From JASJBU01 sp963790775 (lineage in GTDB: Bacteria > Pseudomonadota > Gammaproteobacteria > Chromatiales > Chromatiaceae), in the NCBI GenBank assembly GCA_963790775.1, contig CAWBPR010000015.1, forward strand, positions 90,922 through 154,921: DNA of 64,000 bases. Reading direction: 5' to 3'. Shown here in pieces: positions 18,702 to 27,839 of the stretch. Within the stretch, counting starts at the first letter, position 1; every line of letters starts with the position of its first letter. The notes beneath the pieces were generated by a model. It searched no databases, was not told where the DNA came from, and saw only the letters and a list, made by a program, of their open reading frames with translations. Both the position numbers and the translations under genes were made by a program.

Positions 18702-20612
18702 TCAGTTTTCCACCCCGGACAGTTGATAATTGATATCCGCCCGCCCCAGCAGATCCTCCACCAGGCTCTCGTATTGATAACGGGAGAGCCCACTGCGAAG
18801 ATTTTCCTTCATTTGGTCTCTCAGGGTCTCATTCATCTCATCCAGTAAGCCATCTTTCACTTCATAGAGACTGAAGACACTCACATTCCCTTGCGTCAGC
18901 TCAGCTATACCGGATACCGGCTTGCCGGATTCCGGCCGGGGACTGCTGAAAATCTTACGCAGCAGGGGCAAAGCCATGGTGGCGGCAGAGCGTTTCACTG
19001 CATCTTCCCCGGTTACATCATATTCCCCTGCCACATGGGCAATAGCCGCTCCCTCCTGCATGCGGGCCAGGCGCTTTTCAGCCTCTTCCCGCGCCTTCTC
19101 AGCCGCCCGCTGCTGCTTGAGCTGGGCGGTAACAACCTCTTTCACCTCATCCAGGGACTTGAAGGATGCTTCTTTGTGGTCGACCACACGCAGCACCAGG
19201 GACTGAAGCGGATCCAATTCGATCAGTTCACTGTTATGACGTCCAACCAGGACATCTTCACTGAAAGCGGCTGCAAGCACTTTCGGAGAACCCAATACCC
19301 CTTGTGCGGTATTCCGGCCAATCCAATCGCTGGCGATGACTTCAAGCTGCAATTCACTGGCTGCGGGCGCCAGAGTGGTGGGATCCTCATAACTCAGATC
19401 CACCAGTCTCTCGGCCTGCTCGAAGTAGAGTCTTTCACCCTCCGCCTTGCGGAAGGCAGTTTCCACTTCAGCACGGGCTTCATCAAACGACTTCACACTG
19501 CCGGCCTTGATCCCGGTCAGCTTGATCAGATGAAGTCCGAATGCGGTGCGCACAGGCTCACTCAAATCACCCTCTTGAAGACTGAACACCGCCTCTTCAA
19601 AAGCCGGATCCATGAGGCCTTTGCCAAAATAGCCCAGATCACCACCATTCTCCGCGGTCCCTGGGTCTTCCGAATTCGCGCGGGCCAACTCAGCAAAATC
19701 CTCACCCTGGGAGATGCGCTGCTTGAGATCATCGATCTTGCCCTGCGCCTCTGTCAGGGACGCCTGATCGGCATCCTCTTCCAGCCTGATCAGGATATGG
19801 CTGGCCTGACGCTCTTCCGGAACCCCAAACTTCTCAAGATTGTTATCATAGAATTCCATCAGGGCATCGTCATCGATCTGCGCCGCTTGACCCACCGACT
19901 CGACATTCAACAGGATGTATTCCAGCTTCACCTGTTCGGGAGTGCGGAAATCCGTCTGATGCTGCTCATAATAGGCTTGCACTTCATCATCGGAGATGGC
20001 TTCGTCTGACATGAAATCAGCCGCCGGAATGATGAAATAGTCGACTGCGCGGGTCTGGTGGAACAGGCGCACGGACTCTTTCAGCTCCTGCTCGGTGACA
20101 AACACGCTGCCCTGCACGGCCTGCGAGAGTTGTTCTGACAGCAGGGCTTGCCGCACCCGCTCCTCAAAACCCGCAGCGGTAAAACCCTGCATTCTGACAG
20201 ACCGCTCAAAAACCTGCTGATCGAAACGGCCGTTCCTCTTGAACGCGTCGATCCCCAGGATGGTCTGGCTTACCAGAGGATCACCCGCCCTCAGGCCCAT
20301 ATCACGGGAGGCTTGCTGAATCAGCTCCTCACGCACCATACGGTTGAGTAGTTCCTTGCGCAATCGCTTGTCATCGAACAGTTCGGGTCGATAGGCGGCG
20401 CCCAACTGGTTACGCAGATCCTGGCGAAACTGCTGGTAACGTCGATCCAGATTCTGCTCAGTGATCTCCTTGCCATTGACACTTGCGACCACTGGCTCTG
20501 AGCCTACCCCCAGGTATTCTTGTATGCCCCATAGGGCAAAAGGAATACTGATGAGAATGACGATTGCCCAGGCAATCCAGCCCTGAGCCTTATCCCTTAT
20601 ATTCTGCAACAT
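18702..20612 (-). CDS. ppiD: periplasmic folding chaperone PpiD (SurA/parvulin family)
   Basis: 636 residues. One inner-membrane anchor near residues 14-34 (IAWAIVILISIPFALWGI), a SurA-N-like chaperone region up to about 240, then a parvulin domain near residues 268-372 (ASHILIRLEEDADQ, FAELARANSEDPG, GGDLGYFGKG) and a C-terminal helical part. PpiD helps outer-membrane proteins leave the Sec translocon; its parvulin domain is often inactive. The location after hupB and two tRNAs is the usual gammaproteobacterial order. Confidence 0.94.
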   Translation of the reverse strand: MLQNIRDKAQGWIAWAIVILISIPFALWGIQEYLGVGSEPVVASVNGKEITEQNLDRRYQQFRQDLRNQLGAAYRPELFDDKRLRKELLNRMVREELIQQASRDMGLRAGDPLVSQTILGIDAFKRNGRFDQQVFERSVRMQGFTAAGFEERVRQALLSEQLSQAVQGSVFVTEQELKESVRLFHQTRAVDYFIIPAADFMSDEAISDDEVQAYYEQHQTDFRTPEQVKLEYILLNVESVGQAAQIDDDALMEFYDNNLEKFGVPEERQASHILIRLEEDADQASLTEAQGKIDDLKQRISQGEDFAELARANSEDPGTAENGGDLGYFGKGLMDPAFEEAVFSLQEGDLSEPVRTAFGLHLIKLTGIKAGSVKSFDEARAEVETAFRKAEGERLYFEQAERLVDLSYEDPTTLAPAASELQLEVIASDWIGRNTAQGVLGSPKVLAAAFSEDVLVGRHNSELIELDPLQSLVLRVVDHKEASFKSLDEVKEVVTAQLKQQRAAEKAREEAEKRLARMQEGAAIAHVAGEYDVTGEDAVKRSAATMALPLLRKIFSSPRPESGKPVSGIAELTQGNVSVFSLYEVKDGLLDEMNETLRDQMKENLRSGLSRYQYESLVEDLLGRADINYQLSGVEN

Positions 20613-20644
20613 GATCTTGCACTCATTATTATCAATGTCATAAA

Positions 20645-20672
20645 TAAAAAAGGGGCATCAACCGATGCCCCG
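20645..20672 (-). terminator. terminator of the hupB-tRNA-Val-tRNA-Asp unit
   Basis: On the minus strand ggggcatc-ggtt-gatgcccc is followed by TTTTTT. It lies 16 bases past the tRNA-Asp 3' end. Confidence 0.85.
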
Positions 20673-20687
20673 TTCTCATCTTCATAT

Positions 20688-20764
20688 TGGCGGAGCGGAC
20701 GGGACTCGAACCCGCGACCCCCGGCGTGACAGGCCGGTATTCTAACCAACTGAACTACCGCTCC
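20688..20764 (-). tRNA. tRNA-Asp (GTC)
   Basis: A 77-base cloverleaf on the minus strand: acceptor GGAGCGG / CCGCTCC, anticodon loop CTGTCAC (anticodon GTC), T-arm ggttcgagtcc, discriminator G and encoded CCA. Five bases separate it from the next tRNA. Confidence 0.97.
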
Positions 20765-20769
20765 AGATT

Positions 20770-20845
20770 TGGTGGGCGCTGCAGGGATCGAACCTGCGAC
20801 CCTCGCCTTGTAAGGGCGATGCTCTCCCAGCTGAGCTAAGCGCCC
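20770..20845 (-). tRNA. tRNA-Val (TAC)
   Basis: A 76-base cloverleaf on the minus strand: acceptor GGGCGCT / AGCGCCC, anticodon loop CTTACAA (anticodon TAC), T-arm ggttcgatccc, discriminator A and encoded CCA. It lies 14 bases after the hupB stop. Confidence 0.97.
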
Positions 20846-20859
20846 TATAGAGAGGCGCG

Positions 20860-21132
20860 CTAGTTTACGGCATCCTTCAGCGCTTTACCAGCCTTGAATG
20901 AAGGTATGTTGGATGCCTTGATCTGGATGGTTTCACCAGTCTGGGGATTCCGGCCCTGGCGTGCAGCGCGTTGCTTCACGGAAAAGGTACCAAAGCCAAT
21001 CAGGGAAACTTGATCACCTTCCTTCATAGCACCAGTGATGGCATCAACCATGCCGTCCAGTGCGCGCGCCGCCGCAGCCTTGGAAATATCTGCAGCATCC
21101 GCAATTGCATCAATCAATTCAGCTTTATTCAT
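20860..21132 (-). CDS. hupB: DNA-binding protein HU-beta
   Basis: 90 residues, the standard HU length. N-terminal MNKAELIDAIADAADISK and the DNA-binding arm GRNPQTGETIQI are typical. HU wraps and bends DNA as a nucleoid dimer. The ribosome site aaaggggaaa precedes the ATG. It follows lon on the same strand, the conserved arrangement. Confidence 0.97.
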   Translation of the reverse strand: MNKAELIDAIADAADISKAAAARALDGMVDAITGAMKEGDQVSLIGFGTFSVKQRAARQGRNPQTGETIQIKASNIPSFKAGKALKDAVN

Positions 21133-21304
21133 TAATCATTTTCCCCTTTGGTCATCCCAGCAGACTGAGCAGGCCGCTGGCAAGAATAGTGTTGTTATGG
21201 CTCCTGCTAGAGCCTGAAACGCGAGAATTTATACCGACTGCCACAAACCCTGTCAAGCAAGTTCGGAGTAAGGTGCAGGCAGTTTACAACAATTCACTAT
21301 CAGC

Positions 21305-23755
21305 TTAGTGTTTTGTCAATTGGCCCTCTTTCTTGGATTCAGTGCCCCCTTTTTTCGTTTCTTTAGCATCATTATCAGACTCGTTTTTTTTCGAACTCAA
21401 CGGCTTAGGCATCTCGGTTAGCGCAATCTCCAGCACCTCATCGATCCAGCGCACAGGCTTGATGAGCAGATTCTGTTTAATGTTTTTCGGCATTTCAACC
21501 AGATCCCTTTCATTCTCCTGCGGGATGATCACCGTGGTAATCCCGCCTCGCAACGCCGCCAGTAACTTCTCTTTCAAACCACCAATCGGCAACACTTCAC
21601 CGCGCAATGTGATCTCACCCGTCATCGCCACATCGGCGCGCACCGGGATTCTGGTGAGCGCTGAAACCAGACTGGTGCACATGCCCACACCCGCGCTGGG
21701 ACCATCCTTGGGAGTGGCCCCCTCGGGAACATGGATATGCACATCGTATTTCTGATGGAAATCCTCCTCCAGGCCCATCGACGCTGCGCGACTGCGGACC
21801 ACCGTCATCGCCGCCTGAATCGACTCCTGCATCACCTCACCCAGTTGACCGGTATGGCTGAGACGCCCCTTGCCCGGCATCAACGCGGCTTCAATGGTGA
21901 GAAGTTCACCACCCACTTCCGTCCAGGCCAGACCAGTAACCTGACCGATCTGGTCATGCTCTTCAGCGCGCCCATAGCGAAACCGCTGCACGCCCAGATA
22001 GTAATCGAGCCGCTTCGGGGTCACGGTGATGCTGGTCGAAGGTTTTTTCAGCAGGATGTCCTTGACTACTTTACGGCAGATTTTCGCAATCTCCCGTTCC
22101 AGATTTCTGACTCCGGCTTCGCGGGTATAGTAGCGCACGATATCCCTGAGCACGGCCTCACGAATCGTCACTTCATTGGGTTTCAGGCCATTATTCTCCA
22201 TCTGCTTCGGCACCAGATAGCGCTCTGCAATATTGACCTTCTCATCTTCGGTATAACCGGAGAGACGAATCACCTCCATACGATCCAGCAGCGCGGGAGG
22301 AATGTTGAGAGTATTCGCAGTAGCGACAAACATCACCTCAGAAAGATCAAAATCGACTTCCAGGTAATGGTCATTGAAGGTGTGGTTCTGTTCCGGGTCC
22401 AGCACCTCAAGCAGGGCGGATGCCGGGTCACCCCGGAAATCCATCGCCATCTTGTCGATCTCATCCAATAAAAACAATGGGTTGCGAGTTTTCACCTTAC
22501 TCAGGTTGTTGATGATTTTACCCGGCAAGGCGCCGATATAGGTGCGCCGGTGGCCACGGATCTCCGCCTCGTCACGCACACCGCCCAGGGCCATACGGGT
22601 GAATTTACGATTCGTGGCGCGGGCGATGGACTGCCCAAGGGATGTCTTACCCACACCGGGAGGCCCCACCAGACAAAGAATCGGACCCTTCAGCTTACGC
22701 ACCCGCTGCTGTACCGCCAGATACTCCAGGATACGCTCCTTAACCTTCTCCAGGCCGTAGTGGTCTTCATCCAGCACCAGTTCAGCGGCGCCGAGATTGT
22801 TGCGAATCTTGGAACGTTTTTTCCAGGGCAAGCCAAGCAGGGTATCGATATAGTTACGCACCACCGTTGCCTCGGCGGACATGGGCGACATCAATTTCAG
22901 CTTGTTCAGCTCGGTCTCCGCCTTGCCCTTGGCCTCTTTGGTCATGCCGGCGGTTTCTATCCTGTTTGCAAGATCCTCGATCTCATTAGGCGCCTCGTCC
23001 ATGTCCCCCAGTTCCTTCTGGATCGCCTTCATCTGTTCATTCAGATAGTATTCCCGCTGATTCTTCTCCATCTGCCGTTTTACCCGGCCGCGAATACGTT
23101 TTTCCATCTGCAGGATATCGTTCTCTCCCTCCATCAGCCCCATCAGATGTTCAATCCGCTCACGCACATTGGGCATCTCGAGCACCTGCTGCTTCTCCTC
23201 CAGTTTCAAAGACATGTGCGCCGCGATGGTGTCAGCCAGACGGCTCGGCTCATCGATACTGGAGAGCGAGGTCAATACTTCAGGCGGGACTTTTTTATTC
23301 AGCTTGACATACTGATCAAAAAGATTGGTTGCAGAGCGCATCAGCACTTCCGTTTCCCGATCGTCCAGATCAAGACTGTCATTCATACTCTCGAGCTGGG
23401 CGGTAAAAAACTCCTCGTTATCGAGAAACTGGATGATCCTGGCTCTTTCGCCGCCCTCCACCAGCACTTTGACAGTACCGTCGGGAAGCTTGAGCAATTG
23501 CAGGATGTTCGCCAGGGTGCCGATTCCAAACATATCCCCGAGTTCCGGATCATCCACATCGGCGCTCTTCTGCGCCACCAGCAAGATCTGTTTGTTGCTC
23601 TGCATTGCAGAGTCCAACGCCAGGATTGATTTGTCTCGTCCCACGAACAGGGGTATCACCATGTGTGGGTATACCACCACGTCCCGCAACGGCAGGACCG
23701 GCACCACATTCAGGGGATCCGTGATCATTCCAGTCGTCTTCTCTTCTTGACCCAT
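21305..23755 (-). CDS. lon: ATP-dependent Lon protease
   Basis: 816 residues. N-terminal LON substrate domain (VLPLRDVVVYPHMVIPLFVG), central AAA+ module with Walker A GPPGVGKTS near residue 362 and Walker B LFLLDEIDK, and a C-terminal peptidase with the catalytic Ser in KDGPSAGVGM near residue 685 and Lys in GGLKEKLLAA about 43 residues later. The tail is charged and Lys/Glu/Ser-rich (KNESDNDAKETKKGG). Lon degrades misfolded and regulatory proteins in the cytoplasm. A sigma-32-like promoter lies upstream. Confidence 0.97.
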   Translation of the reverse strand: MGQEEKTTGMITDPLNVVPVLPLRDVVVYPHMVIPLFVGRDKSILALDSAMQSNKQILLVAQKSADVDDPELGDMFGIGTLANILQLLKLPDGTVKVLVEGGERARIIQFLDNEEFFTAQLESMNDSLDLDDRETEVLMRSATNLFDQYVKLNKKVPPEVLTSLSSIDEPSRLADTIAAHMSLKLEEKQQVLEMPNVRERIEHLMGLMEGENDILQMEKRIRGRVKRQMEKNQREYYLNEQMKAIQKELGDMDEAPNEIEDLANRIETAGMTKEAKGKAETELNKLKLMSPMSAEATVVRNYIDTLLGLPWKKRSKIRNNLGAAELVLDEDHYGLEKVKERILEYLAVQQRVRKLKGPILCLVGPPGVGKTSLGQSIARATNRKFTRMALGGVRDEAEIRGHRRTYIGALPGKIINNLSKVKTRNPLFLLDEIDKMAMDFRGDPASALLEVLDPEQNHTFNDHYLEVDFDLSEVMFVATANTLNIPPALLDRMEVIRLSGYTEDEKVNIAERYLVPKQMENNGLKPNEVTIREAVLRDIVRYYTREAGVRNLEREIAKICRKVVKDILLKKPSTSITVTPKRLDYYLGVQRFRYGRAEEHDQIGQVTGLAWTEVGGELLTIEAALMPGKGRLSHTGQLGEVMQESIQAAMTVVRSRAASMGLEEDFHQKYDVHIHVPEGATPKDGPSAGVGMCTSLVSALTRIPVRADVAMTGEITLRGEVLPIGGLKEKLLAALRGGITTVIIPQENERDLVEMPKNIKQNLLIKPVRWIDEVLEIALTEMPKPLSSKKNESDNDAKETKKGGTESKKEGQLTKH

Positions 23756-23849
23756 AACTTTTCTACCTTAAAACGTGCATATCCAACTGTCTGGACCTGT
23801 GCACCGGGTTTAAATTTCAATTCAGGATGTGGAAAAAAGGAATATAGGC

Positions 23850-23867
23850 TCCCGGCCTTAGCCGGGA
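23850..23867 (-). promoter_or_regulatory. hairpin in the lon leader
   Basis: Perfect 7-bp stem tcccggc / gccggga with a 4-base loop, between the putative heat-shock promoter and the lon start. It has no T run, so it could be an mRNA leader structure. Confidence 0.3.
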
Positions 23868-23890
23868 TAACCCTGGTGTTGTGTTATACA

Positions 23891-23919
23891 GGATTGGGAC
23901 TGGCCCAGCAGATTTCAAG
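23891..23919 (-). promoter_or_regulatory. putative sigma-32 (heat-shock) promoter of lon
   Basis: On the minus strand CTTGAAA (23919-23913) is followed after 14 bases by CCCAATCC (23898-23891), close to the sigma-32 consensus CTTGAA-N13/14-CCCCAT-T. It lies about 135 bases before the lon start. Lon is a heat-shock gene in other gammaproteobacteria; the site itself is inferred. Confidence 0.45.
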
Positions 23920-24008
23920 CCTCATCCCTAAAAATAATGCCATTGAGTAAAGCCCTTGGCTTTGCATCCACTACTCGGCGCCATCCACCAGATGCTTGCA
24001 AGGAGCGC

Positions 24009-25283
24009 TTAGTCCGAAGCAGCTAACTGCTTATCGCCGCTCTCGAAAAGCATCAGCGGTTCCGATTCGCCGGATACCACCGATTCGTCCACTATCACTT
24101 TGGTGACCTCTTCCATGGAAGGCAGATCGTACATTGTGTCCAGCAGTATCTGTTCCAGTATAGTGCGCAGACCCCGCGCGCCTGTCTTGCGTTCCATGGC
24201 CTTGCGGGCGATTAATATAAGCGCCTCCGGACGAATCTCCAACTCACAACCCTCCATTTCAAACAGACGGCCGTACTGCTTGGTCAGGGCGTTCTTAGGC
24301 TCAGTGAGAATTTTCACCAGAGACTCTTCGTCCAGTTCCTGGAGTGTCGCCACTACCGGCAGACGCCCGACGAATTCAGGAATCAGGCCGTATTTGATCA
24401 GATCTTCCGGTTCCACATCGACAATGATCTCGCCCACAGAACGACTCTCATCCTTGCTCTTCACTTCTGCAGAGAAGCCGATGCCACCTTTTTCAGACCG
24501 GTCTTTGATCACCTTTTCAAGACCGGAAAAGGCGCCGCCGACAATAAACAGGATATTCGAGGTATCGACCTGCAGAAACTCTTGCTGCGGATGCTTGCGA
24601 CCGCCTTGGGGCGGTACTGAGGCGACAGTCCCTTCGATCAGTTTGAGCAGCGCCTGCTGCACGCCTTCACCAGAGACGTCTCGCGTTATCGAGGGGTTGT
24701 CTGATTTACGTGAAATCTTATCGATCTCATCGATGTACACGATGCCGGTCTGCGCCTTCTCGACATCGTAGTCACACTTTTGCAGCAGTTTTTGGATGAT
24801 ATTTTCCACGTCCTCGCCGACATAACCCGCCTCGGTGAGAGTCGTGGCGTCCGCGATGGTGAAAGGCACGTTCAACAGGCGGGCCAGCGTCTCCGCCAGC
24901 AATGTCTTGCCTGATCCGGTGGGTCCGATCAGCAGGATATTGGATTTGGCCAACTCGATATCGCTATCCTTGCCCAGACCCTCCAACCGCTTGTAGTGGT
25001 TGTAGACGGCAACCGACAGAACCTTCTTTGCCCGTACCTGACCAATCACGTACTGATCGAGGGTTTTGTTGATCTCGTGAGGCTTCGGCAATTTGCCAGT
25101 GCTTTCATCCCCGGCATCCTGCATCTCCTCGCGGATGATATCGTTGCAAAGCTCCACACACTCATCGCATATGAAAACCGAGGGACCGGCAATCAGTTTT
25201 CGAACCTCATGCTGGCTTTTGCCACAGAAGGAACAATACAACAGTTTCCCGTCGTCACCCTTCCCGTTTCTCTCTCCGCTCAT
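24009..25283 (-). CDS. clpX: ClpX, ATPase subunit of the ClpXP protease
   Basis: 424 residues. N-terminal zinc-binding domain with CSFCGKS and CDECVELC (C4 ligands), AAA+ domain with Walker A GPTGSGKTLLAE near residue 120 and Walker B IVYIDEIDK, the RKHPQQEF pore-region stretch, and sensor-2 GARGLR. ClpX unfolds tagged substrates and feeds them to ClpP. A very strong ribosome site, aggagggagtggt, precedes the ATG. Downstream of clpP and tig, as usual. Confidence 0.97.
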   Translation of the reverse strand: MSGERNGKGDDGKLLYCSFCGKSQHEVRKLIAGPSVFICDECVELCNDIIREEMQDAGDESTGKLPKPHEINKTLDQYVIGQVRAKKVLSVAVYNHYKRLEGLGKDSDIELAKSNILLIGPTGSGKTLLAETLARLLNVPFTIADATTLTEAGYVGEDVENIIQKLLQKCDYDVEKAQTGIVYIDEIDKISRKSDNPSITRDVSGEGVQQALLKLIEGTVASVPPQGGRKHPQQEFLQVDTSNILFIVGGAFSGLEKVIKDRSEKGGIGFSAEVKSKDESRSVGEIIVDVEPEDLIKYGLIPEFVGRLPVVATLQELDEESLVKILTEPKNALTKQYGRLFEMEGCELEIRPEALILIARKAMERKTGARGLRTILEQILLDTMYDLPSMEEVTKVIVDESVVSGESEPLMLFESGDKQLAASD

Positions 25284-25417
25284 ACCACTCCCTCCTGCGA
25301 GGATCTTTACTCAGACTCAATCATATCCAACTGCACCCAGATGGCAAGACTCCTGTCGAAATCTGGGAATACCATATCTGCTTCAGAACCTCTGGTTCAA
25401 CCGTTTGTCAACTGAGG

Positions 25418-26059
25418 TTATGTCTCTGTCCCGCCACTTCTATTGGCCAGCACCTTATCAATCAAGCCGTAAGCAACCGACTCTTCCCCGCCCATGAAGT
25501 TGTCCCGCTCGGTATCCAGACCGACCTTCTCCAGCGACTGGCCTGTATGCAGGGACATAATCGTATTCAGGCGCTCACGCAGCAACAGGATCTCTTTGGC
25601 ATGGATCTCGATATCTGTAGCCTGCCCCTGAAAACCTCCCATCGGCTGATGGATCATCATGCGTGAATTGGGCAGGCAGTAACGCTTTCCCTTCGCACCA
25701 CCGGTCAATAACAGCGCTCCCATACTGGCCGCCTGTCCGATGCACATCGTGCTCACGTCCGGACGCACAAACTGCATCGTATCGTAGATGGAGAGTCCCG
25801 CTGTCACCGATCCTCCGGGTGAGTTGATATAGAGATGGATGTCCTTGTCCGGGTTCTCTGACTCCAGAAACAGCAATTGCGCCACTACCAGGTTGGCCAT
25901 GTAATCTTCCACCGGCCCCACCAGAAAGATAACGCGTTCCTTGAGCAGGCGCGAGTAGATATCGTATGAACGTTCGCCGCGCGCTGTCTGCTCGATAACA
26001 ATCGGCACCAAACCCAGATTTTTCGCGTCCAAACCGCCCATATGCAGTGTATCGGTCAT
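25418..26059 (-). CDS. clpP: ClpP, proteolytic subunit of the ClpXP protease
   Basis: 213 residues from the ATG at 26059 (MTDTLHMGGLDAKN). This start is chosen because ctaaaggata lies at ribosome-site distance; an upstream in-frame ATG at 26128 would add 23 unrelated residues. Catalytic Ser in GQAASMGA, His in MMIHQPMGG and a downstream Asp are present, and YINSPGGSVTAG is typical. It forms the tetradecameric chamber used with ClpX, encoded next. Confidence 0.96.
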   Translation of the reverse strand: MTDTLHMGGLDAKNLGLVPIVIEQTARGERSYDIYSRLLKERVIFLVGPVEDYMANLVVAQLLFLESENPDKDIHLYINSPGGSVTAGLSIYDTMQFVRPDVSTMCIGQAASMGALLLTGGAKGKRYCLPNSRMMIHQPMGGFQGQATDIEIHAKEILLLRERLNTIMSLHTGQSLEKVGLDTERDNFMGGEESVAYGLIDKVLANRSGGTET

Positions 26060-26158
26060 AACTTCTGTATCCTTTAGGTGGTCATCTTTAATCAGAGCCA
26101 CAGCCGCACAAGATTGTGTGCCGCGCATTTTGTTATCTTTGAGCTACCGGCCTGTCAA

Positions 26159-27445
26159 TCAAGCCTGTGCAGTCAATGCGGCAAAACTGGTCGGCTCATC
26201 AGTAACTTTTGCCTGTTCCAGCACCCAATCGACGACCTGGTCCTCCAGCACGACGTTCTGCACAGCAGCCAATTGCTCCCGATTGCCGTAATAGTGTTTG
26301 ATCACCTCATCCGGTGTCTCATAGCTGGCGGCATATTCCTCGATGGTTTTGCGCACCCGCTCGCTATCCAACTCAATTTTGTGCTGTTTGATGATCTCCG
26401 CAATCAACAGCCCCAGTGAAACCCGCCGTTTCGCCTGATCTACAAACATATCCCGCGGCAGCTCGACTGAGCCGGCGCCCTTCCGTAAGTGGCTGCGGGT
26501 CTGCTTGCGCAGAGCCTCGATCTCTTCCTCGACCAGCGCGGAAGGGATGTCGATGCTGTTGCTGTTGAAGATCATATCCATCGCCTGGCTTTTAACCTTG
26601 GCCTTGATACGCTGCTCCAGTTCCCGCTCCATATTTTCGCGGATGTCCGTCCTCAGCTTGTCCACGCCACCCTCGGCGCCAAACTCTTTGGCGAAGTCAT
26701 CGTCCACCTCAGGCAACAGCTGTTCAGCTACCTCGTTGACTTCCACCTCGAACGTTACCGGTTTTCCGGCCAGCGCTTCCACCCGGTAATCATCAGGGAA
26801 TTTCAGCTCCAGGCTCCGTTTCTCCTCTTTCACGACGCCAACCAGACCCGTTTCAAAGCCATCGATCATGCTTTTGGAGCCAAGCACCAGGGGCACATCA
26901 TCCGCGGAACCACCCTCGAACGCCTCGCCGTCCATAATGCCCTTGAAATTGATCTTGACCTGATCACCTTCATCAGCGGCGCGCTCCACGGGGTTCCAGG
27001 CAGCCCTTTGTTTACGCAGCTTTTCAATCATCTCCGCGACATCTTCATCCGTGATCTCAGCCACTGGACGGAGAATTTCGCCCTCCAGTTCAGCCAGCTC
27101 GATCTCCGGCATCACCTCGAGGGTGGCGATATAGCTGAAAACCCCTTCGGCATCGGATTTGGCGGGTTCGATCTTGGGCATACCGGCAGGCATCAGGCTC
27201 TCCTGCTCAATGGCTTCCTGATAGCTGGTTTCGATCATTTGCCCGTAGACTTCCTGCAGGATCTGACCGCCGTAATGACGGCGCAGCATATTCATGGGTA
27301 CTTTGCCAGGACGAAAACCGTCCATTTTGGCGGTCCGGCCGATCTGCTTGAGACGTTTGGTGACTGCCTCCTCAATAACCTCGGCTGGCAGCTCCACGGT
27401 CATACGCCGTTCAAGCCCTTCACCCGATTCCACCGAAACTTGCAT
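26159..27445 (-). CDS. tig: trigger factor (ribosome-associated chaperone, PPIase)
   Basis: 428 residues. N-terminal ribosome-binding domain with the signature GFRPGKVPMNMLRRHYG, FKBP-like PPIase domain near residues 155-245 (INFKGIMDGEAFEGG, IDGFETGLVG), and a helical C-terminal chaperone domain. It binds nascent chains at the exit tunnel. Ribosome site aggagaagag precedes the ATG. First gene of the tig-clpP-clpX-lon-hupB series. Confidence 0.96.
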   Translation of the reverse strand: MQVSVESGEGLERRMTVELPAEVIEEAVTKRLKQIGRTAKMDGFRPGKVPMNMLRRHYGGQILQEVYGQMIETSYQEAIEQESLMPAGMPKIEPAKSDAEGVFSYIATLEVMPEIELAELEGEILRPVAEITDEDVAEMIEKLRKQRAAWNPVERAADEGDQVKINFKGIMDGEAFEGGSADDVPLVLGSKSMIDGFETGLVGVVKEEKRSLELKFPDDYRVEALAGKPVTFEVEVNEVAEQLLPEVDDDFAKEFGAEGGVDKLRTDIRENMERELEQRIKAKVKSQAMDMIFNSNSIDIPSALVEEEIEALRKQTRSHLRKGAGSVELPRDMFVDQAKRRVSLGLLIAEIIKQHKIELDSERVRKTIEEYAASYETPDEVIKHYYGNREQLAAVQNVVLEDQVVDWVLEQAKVTDEPTSFAALTAQA

Positions 27446-27542
27446 CTACTCTTCTCCTGGCAGAAGCTCACTGCCCTCAATAATCTTTGAAAGAAACCTG
27501 GAAGTTATATCGGACGGGGGAATTACCCGACCTCAGTAATAA

Positions 27543-27627
<85 letters not shown>

Positions 27628-27839
27628 TTCAAACATCATGCGGGAGGGCTCAAAATCGCCACCCAATACATAAGCGTTCCATTATACCGGGGAATTTGTC
27701 AGTAGCCAAAAGCATTTACACTCAGATCCCGCGCACTAAACTTGAGCAATTACAAATCCGCCCCAGATTCGGCCGGTATCCGGAAAATCCCATCCAGTTG
27801 AGCTTCTCTTCTCCTGGATAAGCCGCACTGTGCACAGAT

